From positions 744,001 through 808,000 of the forward strand of contig NZ_CP095501.1 of assembly GCF_023100725.1 (NCBI RefSeq): DNA of 64,000 nucleotides. Direction: 5' to 3'. The position numbers were made by a program, and so were the translations under genes. Below the pieces are notes generated by a model that saw nothing but the letters and a program-made list of their open reading frames with translations, was not told where the DNA came from and made no database searches. Source of the DNA: Arthrobacter antioxidans (GTDB lineage: Bacteria > Actinomycetota > Actinomycetes > Actinomycetales > Micrococcaceae). Of this stretch, positions 50,036-57,277 are shown piece after piece; positions within the stretch are counted from its first letter, which is position 1; the number at the start of each line of letters is the position of its first letter.

Positions 50036-51370
50036 TCACGGCGCGGGTCCTCCCTGCCGGGACGGCAGGAGATATCGGCTGAACCACTCGGCAGCCAGGG
50101 TGGCCGCCGCGGCCAGTGTTCCGGGTTCCTCGAAGAGGTGGGTGGCCCCGGGGACGGTCTCCAGCCGGGTGGGAGCCCGCATCAGCGCCATGGCCTGCTG
50201 GTTCAGGGCCAGCACCTGGGCGTCGTCTCCGCCCACGATCAGAAGGGTGGGGGCCCGCACCTCCGCGAGCCGGGGGCCGGCGAGGTCCGGGCGGCCTCCG
50301 CGGGACACGACGGCGGCAACGGTGGCGTGCGGCTCTGCGGCGGCCCAGAGCGCGGCACCCGCCCCCGTGCTTCCCCCGAAGTACCCGATCCTGCCTGACC
50401 ATCCGTCCTGCAGGGTTTCAAGCCATCCGGTAGCGGCCCCGAGCCGCTCGGCCAGGAGGGTGATATCGAACACGTGGGTGTGGTCGATCTCCTCGCCCGG
50501 GGTCAGCAGATCGAGCAGCAGCGTCCCCAGGCCGGCGTCGTGAAGGACCGAGGCCACGAAGCGGTTGCGGGGGCTGTGCCTACTGCTGCCACTGCCATGG
50601 GCAACGATGACGATCCCTTCGCACCCTGCGGGCCGGTACAGGCTGCCGCGCAGCCGAACCCCTCCCGCGGCGATCTCCACGTCCTCGTCGGCGCCCTCCG
50701 CGGGGACGGCGTCCTCCTGGGAACGATGCCGTGAGCGGGTGGCGGCGTCGAGCAGCCTCACGACGTCGTCATCCTCGGTGGGCGAGAAGTCGTGGTAGTA
50801 GTAGCCCACCGCCTGGAAGTCCTGCGGTGAGACCAGGCATACGAGCTCGTCCGCTTCCGTGGACGAGGCCACGGTCCGGGCCGGCGCGACGGGGACGGCG
50901 AGGATCACCCGTGCGGCGCCGAGCTGCCTGGCCACCTGGCACGCCACCCGTGCCGTGGAGCCGGTGGCAATGCCGTCGTCCACCACGACGACGGTGCGCC
51001 CGTGGACATCTTCCCGGTTCCTTCCCTGCCGGTACCGGGTCAGGCGCCTCTCCAGGAGCCGGCGCTCCTTCCTCTCGACCGTTCCCAGGTCCTCCTCCGT
51101 GACGTGGGTCAGTGAGAGGACGCGCGCATCGAGGACTCGGGCGCCGCCCTCCCCGATGGCGCCCATGGCGACTTCCGGCTGGAACGGGACACCCAGTTTC
51201 CGCACCACGATCACGTCCAGCGGCGCGTCAAGGGCTTTCGCCACCTCGACGGCCACCGGAACGCCACCCCGGGGCAGACCCAGCACCACCACGTCCTGAC
51301 CCCGCAACCCTGCGAGCCGCTGCCCCAACCGGCGGCCGGCGTCGGTCCTGTCCAGAAACTCGAACATCAT
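50036..51370 (-). CDS. phosphoribosyltransferase-alpha/beta hydrolase fusion
   Basis: A 444-residue two-domain protein. Residues ~1-215 are a type I phosphoribosyltransferase fold with VVVVDDGIATGST as the PRPP loop. Residues ~235-435 are an alpha/beta hydrolase of the dienelactone type: IVIVAHGSGSSR, nucleophile elbow GGSTGAG, LIVGGDDAQVL and catalytic His in GATHLFEEPG. Such fusions are known in actinobacteria, without an assigned reaction. The ATG pair at 51370 follows GGGGA; the frame is open further left. It is 35 bp behind the hemerythrin gene on the same strand, probably one operon. Confidence 0.82.
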   Translation of the reverse strand: MMFEFLDRTDAGRRLGQRLAGLRGQDVVVLGLPRGGVPVAVEVAKALDAPLDVIVVRKLGVPFQPEVAMGAIGEGGARVLDARVLSLTHVTEEDLGTVERKERRLLERRLTRYRQGRNREDVHGRTVVVVDDGIATGSTARVACQVARQLGAARVILAVPVAPARTVASSTEADELVCLVSPQDFQAVGYYYHDFSPTEDDDVVRLLDAATRSRHRSQEDAVPAEGADEDVEIAAGGVRLRGSLYRPAGCEGIVIVAHGSGSSRHSPRNRFVASVLHDAGLGTLLLDLLTPGEEIDHTHVFDITLLAERLGAATGWLETLQDGWSGRIGYFGGSTGAGAALWAAAEPHATVAAVVSRGGRPDLAGPRLAEVRAPTLLIVGGDDAQVLALNQQAMALMRAPTRLETVPGATHLFEEPGTLAAAATLAAEWFSRYLLPSRQGGPAP

Positions 51371-51405
51371 CCCGGTTCCCCGTGCGGCAATCCCCCTCCA
51401 GCGGA

Positions 51406-52131
51406 TCAGAGCGTGTCGGGGATGACGCGTCCCGGGAAGAGGGTTGCGTACTGCTTCCGGTACAGGCGGCGGCCGATGAGACGGTAGACGAGACGGACAG
51501 GGAGGGGGATCTCCTTGAAGAGTTCCTCCCTGTCGCCGGGCGGATTCGTTGCGAGGACCATCCCGAGATAGCCGACCAGGAACTTCTTGTCGAACGTGTC
51601 GATGCCGTGCTGCGCGACCTCGTCGATCTCCTTCTCGGTCAGCGCCCTGTCCACGACGGGCATCACCTCCGTGACCTCCCGGCGCAGGTGCACCTGGAGG
51701 ACCGTCGACAGGTCCTCGTAGCGGTCGGCGAGGTCCTTTCCCGTGGCTGCGTCGGCCGTCTCCATCCAGTGCAGGCGGACCGGCTCGATGCTGTCGAGTC
51801 GGAGCGTGACCTGCCGATGCTGCTCCAGCATCTGCTCCACATGCAGCGCGCACACGGGTGCCCTCTCGGCCAGGCGCGGATACATGAGGAGATCCTCGCC
51901 CTCGTGATGGACGTGGAGCACGTTGTCGAAGTTGCCCAGCACTTCCCTCACGTAGAGGGCGCGGGCGGTGTCGCCCGGCTCGACGGACCGCACCAGTCCG
52001 GGCGCCTCCCCGTAGGCCCACAGGAAGAAGCGGTGGATGCGCCGCATGCCGGCGGACCCGGTGCAGAGGATGGGCCCTGCGGGCACGGGTGGCGCGCTTT
52101 CGCCGGGTTTCATGGTGAAGAAGTCGGTCAT
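51406..52131 (-). CDS. hemerythrin-like HHE-domain protein
   Basis: A 241-residue four-helix-bundle protein with diiron-type histidines: HRFF near residue 33, HVHHEGEDLLMYP, VEQMLEQHRQ and HLRREVTEVMP. Hemerythrins bind O2, NO or iron and often act in stress responses. The C-terminal ~60 residues (LPVRLVYRLIGRRLYRKQY) are basic and look like an appended helix. ATG 52131 has only a weak site. It heads a leftward pair with the phosphoribosyltransferase-hydrolase fusion, both inside the inverted repeat. Confidence 0.8.
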   Translation of the reverse strand: MTDFFTMKPGESAPPVPAGPILCTGSAGMRRIHRFFLWAYGEAPGLVRSVEPGDTARALYVREVLGNFDNVLHVHHEGEDLLMYPRLAERAPVCALHVEQMLEQHRQVTLRLDSIEPVRLHWMETADAATGKDLADRYEDLSTVLQVHLRREVTEVMPVVDRALTEKEIDEVAQHGIDTFDKKFLVGYLGMVLATNPPGDREELFKEIPLPVRLVYRLIGRRLYRKQYATLFPGRVIPDTL

Positions 52132-52272
52132 GGGATCGCCCCCGATGGAATTGGTCGAGACCAGGACCCGTCTCCGGCACGGAAATCATAGGTAGTGCAG
52201 TCGCTCCGCACAACGGCCGGAGGGCCCACCGACACCGAAGGTCCTGGCGAATCACAATGATGGTGGTCATCC

Positions 52273-52639
52273 CTCCCTTGACTGCTACACCCCGCGGAGG
52301 ATCATCGGAGTTCAAGCATCGGCCGAAAGGACGGAGGACGACATGGCAGCCAATGATGGCGGCAGGAGCGTACCAATCCGAATCGAGTTGGTGGCCGGCT
52401 CCTCCGCGGAGGACCCCGCCTCACGGATTCCTGCTGTGATGGCAGCCGCAACACTGACGCCAGGCGCCGTGGCTACAAGCTTTGCGGCCGACGACGGCGA
52501 ACGGTCGGTCTACAACGACCCTGCCGTTCTGCGTGCCGGCGACTCAGGGCAGACCTATACAGGGACGTCCGGACCGACACCGGAGATCACTTTCTCGGGA
52601 CCCGTGGATGCCGGCGGTGCAGCCGGGGACGGTGAATAG
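52273..52639. repeat. right arm of a ~365-bp inverted repeat
   Basis: The reverse complement of this arm matches 49637-50000. It contains the right 98-residue gene and its leader. The arms point away from each other in gene direction (divergent gene pair), so recombination between them would invert the 2.27-kb middle. Confidence 0.85.
52343..52639 (+). CDS. 98-residue protein, right copy of an inverted gene pair
   Basis: It has the same length and layout as the left copy: GGRSVPIRIELVAGSS, FAADDGERSVYNDPAVLRAG, GDSGQTYTG. GGAGG five bases before ATG is a good site. Differences from the left copy are mostly conservative, and the reading frame is intact in both, so both may be under selection. 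It ends 34 bases before the convergent solute-binding-like gene. No function can be assigned. Confidence 0.6.
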   Translation: MAANDGGRSVPIRIELVAGSSAEDPASRIPAVMAAATLTPGAVATSFAADDGERSVYNDPAVLRAGDSGQTYTGTSGPTPEITFSGPVDAGGAAGDGE

Positions 52640-52672
52640 AGCGTTGCCTGAGGTCGCCTGAAAGCCGTCGAA

Positions 52673-53386
52673 TCAGGCGCTGATGTCCTGCAGCCCGGTC
52701 GCCCGGTAGGCGTCCCGTGCCGGGCCGCCCGTCAGGTGGTCGACGAGGCGTTGCGCTGCGGGCTTGCCCTGTGCGCCTGGGCCCAGGGCAATGGAGAAGT
52801 CGGTGTGCTGCTGGCACTCCTCCGGGAGCGGAACCACGGTCTCGATGCCATCGACGAACAGCAGTTCGCTGACCTGCTGGACGGCGAGATCCGCGCGACC
52901 GTCCATCAGGGCGGTGCCCGTGAAGCCGGATTCGAGGGCAGTCGCACGCGCGAGCACCTGCTCCGCGATGCCGAGTCGGATGAGCAGCTCCTGGAAGAAG
53001 ATCCCGCTCTGTCCGGCACGGGAGAACGCCACGGACCGAGCGCCGAGCAGCGTGCCCACGAGGTCGCTCTCGGTGGCGATCGACGGAGCCTCGGCGCCCG
53101 GGGCCACGCCGAGCCCGAGCCCGGATCGCACGAGGGGCACCGCCCGTCCGCCGGCGAGGACGCCCGAGGCCTCGAGGTCCTGCAGTGCATCCCGGGTCCC
53201 GATCAGCACATCCGGTGTGGCGCCGGCGCTCAGCTTCTCGAGGAGGAGGGTGGTCGGAAGATAGTCGGTCCGGATCGACAGACCGGACGCCCGCCGGAAG
53301 GCCGGAAGGACGACACCGTCCAGGGCCTTGCGGACGACGAGGGAACTCAGCAGGTCGAGATCCTGGCGCTTCGGGGGAGTCGGCAC
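52673..53386 (-). CDS. substrate-binding-domain protein (ModA-like) without signal peptide
   Basis: A 237-residue type 2 periplasmic-binding-protein fold: LDLLSSLVVRKALDGVVLPA, PDVLIGTRDALQDL, VPLVRSGLGLGV and GQSGIFFQELLIRLGI (hinge and ligand loop). These resemble ModA-like or orphan solute-binding proteins. There is no signal peptide or lipobox, so it is predicted to stay in the cytoplasm, perhaps as a sensor. GTG 53386 is preferred with GGAAGGA six bases upstream. It is divergent from lhgO, across a long palindrome, and may respond to the acid that the locus degrades. Confidence 0.65.
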   Translation of the reverse strand: MPTPPKRQDLDLLSSLVVRKALDGVVLPAFRRASGLSIRTDYLPTTLLLEKLSAGATPDVLIGTRDALQDLEASGVLAGGRAVPLVRSGLGLGVAPGAEAPSIATESDLVGTLLGARSVAFSRAGQSGIFFQELLIRLGIAEQVLARATALESGFTGTALMDGRADLAVQQVSELLFVDGIETVVPLPEECQQHTDFSIALGPGAQGKPAAQRLVDHLTGGPARDAYRATGLQDISA

Positions 53387-53452
53387 GGCACGTCCTTCCG
53401 TCGGGTCCTGCGCAGCGGGCTTCCTGACGCGCACAGCCTCGCCGTCGGACCA

Positions 53453-53486
53453 AACTCTATATTGTTACTGCACAACATATAGAGTT
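53453..53486. promoter_or_regulatory. 34-bp palindrome in the divergent lhgO control region
   Basis: AACTCTATAT and ATATAGAGTT are perfect 10-bp arms around a 14-base spacer that itself has TTGT/ACAA symmetry. It lies 53 bases before lhgO and 67 bases before the divergent solute-binding-like gene. It is the best candidate operator for the locus regulator (FCD GntR at 55.8 kb). Confidence 0.6.
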
Positions 53487-53538
53487 GCGGAAGGTTCGCG
53501 GTGATCGACGACAACGACGTCAGACGAGGAACACGAGA

Positions 53539-54729
53539 ATGAAGAACTCCGTAGTAGTTGTAGGTGCTGGAATAGTCGGGCTGGCCACGGCCTATGAACT
53601 GGGGCTGCGCGGTCACCGGGTGACCGTCCTCGACAAGGAACCCCGGCTGGCGGACCACCAGACCGGGAACAACTCGGGCGTCATCCACTCCGGGCTGTAC
53701 TACGCGCCGGGGAGCCTGAAGGCGACCCTCGGCACTGCAGGCGCGCAGTCGATGCGACAGTTCGCGGAGGACCACGGAGTGGCAGTGGATATCTGCGGGA
53801 AGCTGGTGGTCGCCACCCGGCAGAACCAGGTTCCCGCGCTCGAGGAGCTCCACCGCCGTGGCCTCGCGAACGGGGTGCCCTGCCGGATGATCTCCCCCGA
53901 CGAGGCCCGCGAGTACGAACCGCATGTCGCCTGCGTGGCAGCACTCCGGGTCGATTCGACGGGAATCGTCGATTACCGGGGGATCTGCGACGTGCTGGGA
54001 CGGCTGATCACCGAGGCCGGGGGCGAGATCCGCCTGGGTACCGAGGTCGTGGGGATCTCCGCCGACGACCGGTCCGTGACCGTCTCGACCTCCACCGGCG
54101 AGATCACCGCCGATGAGCTCATCAACTGCGCCGGCCTGCACAGCGACCGCATCGCGCGGCTGGCCGGACTCACCCCCGACGTGCGGATCATCCCGTTCCG
54201 GGGCGAGTACTTCGAACTCACTCCGGACCAGTCCCATCTGGTCCGCGGCCTGATCTATCCGGTACCGGACCCGAGCCTGCCCTTCCTCGGCGTCCACCTG
54301 ACGAAGATGATCGGCGGCGGAGTGCATGCGGGGCCCAATGCTGTCTTCGCCCTGGCGCGTGAGGGGTACACCTGGCTCACGATCAATCCGCGGGACGTCC
54401 TCGAGAGTGCTGCCTGGCCCGGGCTGTGGAAGCTGGGCGGGCGGTACTGGAGGGTGGGGCTGTCCGAGGTTGCACGGTCCCTGTCCCGGAAGAGGTTCCT
54501 GGCCAGCCTCCGGGAGCTCGTCCCGGACCTCGGCGACGACAGCCTCGTGCCGACCCACGCGGGGGTCCGGGCGCAGGCGATGCGCAGGAACGGTGACCTC
54601 GTCGACGACTTCTACTTCGACAGGGCGCCTCGCCAGATCCATGTGCTGAACGCGCCGTCGCCCGCCGCGACCGCCGCGCTGGAGATCGGCCGTCGCATCG
54701 CCGATGAGCTGGAGGGGCGGAACCGGTGA
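53539..54729 (+). CDS. lhgO: L-2-hydroxyglutarate oxidase
   Basis: A 396-residue FAD enzyme of the DAO family, LhgO/L2HGDH branch, which oxidises L-2-hydroxyglutarate to 2-oxoglutarate. FAD dinucleotide motif VVVVGAGIVGLATAYEL (residues ~4-20), NNSGVIHSGLYYAPGSLKA, the middle INCAGLHSDRIA, and the C-terminal THAGVRAQAM are the hallmarks. ATG 53539 has GAGGA eight bases upstream. The stop overlaps the next gene (GTGA). A related substrate (a branched or shorter 2-hydroxyacid) cannot be excluded. Confidence 0.85.
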   Translation: MKNSVVVVGAGIVGLATAYELGLRGHRVTVLDKEPRLADHQTGNNSGVIHSGLYYAPGSLKATLGTAGAQSMRQFAEDHGVAVDICGKLVVATRQNQVPALEELHRRGLANGVPCRMISPDEAREYEPHVACVAALRVDSTGIVDYRGICDVLGRLITEAGGEIRLGTEVVGISADDRSVTVSTSTGEITADELINCAGLHSDRIARLAGLTPDVRIIPFRGEYFELTPDQSHLVRGLIYPVPDPSLPFLGVHLTKMIGGGVHAGPNAVFALAREGYTWLTINPRDVLESAAWPGLWKLGGRYWRVGLSEVARSLSRKRFLASLRELVPDLGDDSLVPTHAGVRAQAMRRNGDLVDDFYFDRAPRQIHVLNAPSPAATAALEIGRRIADELEGRNR

Positions 54730-55802
54730 GCCAGGAGGATCCGCGCCGCTTCGACGCCGCACAGGTGCACGAGCAGATCGTCGCGATTCTCTGCGCCTGG
54801 GGGATGCCGGGGGACCCGGCGGCCGCCACGGCGACAGTGATGGTGGAGACCGACCTCTCCGGCATCGACTCCCACGGCGTCTCGATGCTCATGCTGTACG
54901 AGCAGCTCCGGTCCGAGAACCGCCTGAGGCTCGACGCCGTCCCCGCCGTGGTGCGCGACGCTCCGGCCTTCGCCGTCGTCGACGGCGGTGCCGGGCTGGG
55001 ACATCCGGCGGGTCTCCACGCGCTGGAGCTGGCCATTCGAAAAGCCGCGGTGTGCGGGATCGGGGCGGTGGCCGTCGGCAATTCCCACCATCTGGGAGCT
55101 CTCGGCTACTACGTCCGGAGCGCTGCACAGCGCGGCCTGGTCGCCCTCATGACGACGACGACGCGGACACCCGTCGTGGCGGCCCTGGGAGGCACGACGC
55201 CGATCCTCGGGACGAACCCCGTCGCCTTCGCCGCACCCCGCGCGGGCGGAGGGGAGCTCGTGGTCGACATGTCGACGAGCGTCGTGGCGATGAACAAGGT
55301 GAAGGCCTACGCGCTCGGCGGACGGGACCTGCCCCCGGGCTGGGTCAATGATCGGTCCGGCAATCCCGTGACCGATGCTGCCCTCGCGCACTCCCTGCTG
55401 GCCACGGGGGCGGGAACGCTCAGCCCGCTCGGTGGCTCCAGCTCCGAGACCGGGGGACACAAGGGCTTCGGGCTCAGCCTGATGGTCAATGTGCTCAGCG
55501 CGGCCTTCTCAGGGGCCGCGCTTCCGTTCGACGACGCCGACAGCGACAATCTCGGGCACTTCGTCCTGGTGATCGATCCGACGAGCGTGGCGGAGGGTGG
55601 GGAGACCGCGCGCTATGTCGACGACCTCCTCCGCCTCATGATGCGGGACGAGCCCGAGGTCATCCTTCCCGGCAGTCCCGAAGCAGCAGCACGCGCCAAC
55701 CGCGGCGAGAACGGCATCCCGATCCCGGAGAGCCTTCTCGAGCATCTTCGCGGGATCTGCGGCAGGGCCGGAACCGGGATGATCCTCACGCCGCTCGGTT
55801 GA
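54726..55802 (+). CDS. Ldh-family NAD(P)-dependent 2-hydroxyacid dehydrogenase
   Basis: A 358-residue member of the malate/L-lactate dehydrogenase family (PF02615 type), unrelated to classical LDH. TDLSGIDSHGVSML is the signature with catalytic His, then GNSHHLGALGYY, GTNPVAFAAPR, VVDMSTSVVAMNKV and GGHKGFGLSL. It should oxidise a 2-hydroxyacid or reduce a 2-ketoacid (or a ureidoglycolate/diketogulonate-like substrate) in the cytoplasm. GTG start overlaps lhgO. It ends 23 bases before the convergent GntR gene. Confidence 0.88.
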   Translation: MSQEDPRRFDAAQVHEQIVAILCAWGMPGDPAAATATVMVETDLSGIDSHGVSMLMLYEQLRSENRLRLDAVPAVVRDAPAFAVVDGGAGLGHPAGLHALELAIRKAAVCGIGAVAVGNSHHLGALGYYVRSAAQRGLVALMTTTTRTPVVAALGGTTPILGTNPVAFAAPRAGGGELVVDMSTSVVAMNKVKAYALGGRDLPPGWVNDRSGNPVTDAALAHSLLATGAGTLSPLGGSSSETGGHKGFGLSLMVNVLSAAFSGAALPFDDADSDNLGHFVLVIDPTSVAEGGETARYVDDLLRLMMRDEPEVILPGSPEAAARANRGENGIPIPESLLEHLRGICGRAGTGMILTPLG

Positions 55803-55824
55803 GGAGCCGGCCCGGCTCTCGTCC

Positions 55825-56517
55825 TCAATCCTCCGAGGCGACCACCCGGCGGTCCTGCAGGGCGCGGACCTTGGCGTTCTCGATATGCACCCGGATGGCG
55901 GAGGATGCACCCTCCGCATCGCGCCTGGTGAAGGCGTCAAGGATCGCACGGTGCTCGGCCGCGGTGGTGGTGGGCGCCGTCGAGTTGGTCCTTGCATACA
56001 ACCGGAAGCGCTGCGCCTGGCCACCGAAGGATCTCCAGGCGTCCTCGAGGAACGAATTGTCGGCCTGGTGGGCGATGGCCGCGTGGAACTGCTCATCCGC
56101 CCGGAGGAAGCTCGTGACCGGAGGGCTGTCGGGGACCTGGGCGCCGGTCTCGAGGTTGCCGATGGTCCCTGCCAGGCGCTCGAGAAATTCGGGGGTCACC
56201 CGCAGGGCTGCCTCATAGGCGAGGGCCGGCTCGAGGACCAGGCGGGCGTCCATGACCTTCCGCAGATCGTCCATGCTGAACAGCGGTGCCACCCGGTACC
56301 CCTTGTGGGCTTCCCGAAGCACCAGCCCTGTGTGTTCGAGCCTGGCGAGTGCTTCCCGCACGGGCGTCTGGCTGACCTCGAACTCCCGCGCGAGATACAC
56401 GAGGTTGAGTACCTCGTCCGGTTTCCGTCGGCCGTCGAGAAGCTGCCCGAGCAGTGCGCTGTGGACCTGGTCGGCGAGGGGCTGCCGGGTGGCCTGACGC
56501 GGTGGTGTCCGGCTCAC
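55825..56517 (-). CDS. GntR-family regulator, FCD subfamily
   Basis: A 230-residue transcription factor. The N-terminal winged helix (LAREFEVSQTPVREALARLE) is typical GntR. The C-terminal all-helical FCD domain has the metal-ligand pattern with DEQFHAAIA, AEHRAIL and VHIENA. FCD regulators usually sense 2-hydroxy- or 2-keto-dicarboxylates. The GTG start overlaps the FAH-type gene stop. Two palindromes in the locus (53453-53486 and around 57283-57292) could be its sites, though they are not alike. Confidence 0.88.
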   Translation of the reverse strand: MSRTPPRQATRQPLADQVHSALLGQLLDGRRKPDEVLNLVYLAREFEVSQTPVREALARLEHTGLVLREAHKGYRVAPLFSMDDLRKVMDARLVLEPALAYEAALRVTPEFLERLAGTIGNLETGAQVPDSPPVTSFLRADEQFHAAIAHQADNSFLEDAWRSFGGQAQRFRLYARTNSTAPTTTAAEHRAILDAFTRRDAEGASSAIRVHIENAKVRALQDRRVVASED

Positions 56518-57224
56518 TCGACGGTGAAGGAGAGCTCGGCCACGCCGTCGATGCCGGCCGTCACCGTGCTTCCGCGGGTCAGCGCCCCCACGCCCGCCGG
56601 GGTGCCGGTGAAGATGAGATCGCCGGGACGCAGGGTGACGGACCGGGAGAGGTGCGCGATGATCTCGGGCACGGTCCAGATCTGGTCGCCGAGATCTCCC
56701 TCCTGCCGGAGCGCCCCGTCCACGCTGAGCCAGATCCGGCCCTGCGCGGGATGCTCCACCTCGCTGACCGGTCGAAGCGGTGAACACGGGCCGGAGAAAT
56801 CGAAGCCCTTCGCGAGATCCCACGGACGCCGGAGGTTCTTCGCCTCGGCCTGCAGATCGCGTCGCGTCAGATCCACTCCGACGCCGTAGCCCCACACGAG
56901 ATCGAGGGCGTCTGCCGGGTCGAGGTCGGCGCCGCCCTGCCCCAGTGCGACGACGAGTTCGACCTCGTGGTGGAGGTCCGCCGTCTGCGGCGGGTAGGGG
57001 ACTGCCGGCAGGGCATCGCCCGACGCCGCCGCGGGCTGCGGCGTGAAGACCGCGTCGGCGGGCTTCAGGAAGAAGAACGGGGGTTCCCGGACGGGATCGG
57101 CGCCCATCTCGCGCGCATGGTCGCCGTAGTTGCGGCCTACGCAGAACACGCGCCGCACGGGAAAGAGCGCCCCACCACTGATCGGGAGGCTCGGGAGCGT
57201 TGGAACCGGGACGACGTACGTCAT
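56514..57224 (-). CDS. fumarylacetoacetate hydrolase (FAH)-family enzyme
   Basis: A 236-residue FAH-fold enzyme. VFCVGRNYGDHAREMG opens the conserved region. Metal ligands lie in DLHHEVELVVALG and GYGVGVDLTRRDLQ. FTGTPAGVG is the late signature. Members hydrolyse C-C bonds of diketo acids, decarboxylate oxaloacetate or hydrate dienoates. AAGGAG just before ATG 57224 supports this start over an in-frame upstream ATG. It is divergent from the FAD/Fe-S enzyme and precedes the GntR gene. With the dehydratase nearby, a 2,4-diketo-3-deoxy-acid substrate is one possibility. Confidence 0.85.
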   Translation of the reverse strand: MTYVVPVPTLPSLPISGGALFPVRRVFCVGRNYGDHAREMGADPVREPPFFFLKPADAVFTPQPAAASGDALPAVPYPPQTADLHHEVELVVALGQGGADLDPADALDLVWGYGVGVDLTRRDLQAEAKNLRRPWDLAKGFDFSGPCSPLRPVSEVEHPAQGRIWLSVDGALRQEGDLGDQIWTVPEIIAHLSRSVTLRPGDLIFTGTPAGVGALTRGSTVTAGIDGVAELSFTVE

Positions 57225-57277
57225 GGAGCTCCTTACAGGGTTGGTGGCCGGGTCGGTCGACGAGAGGGGCATCACAA

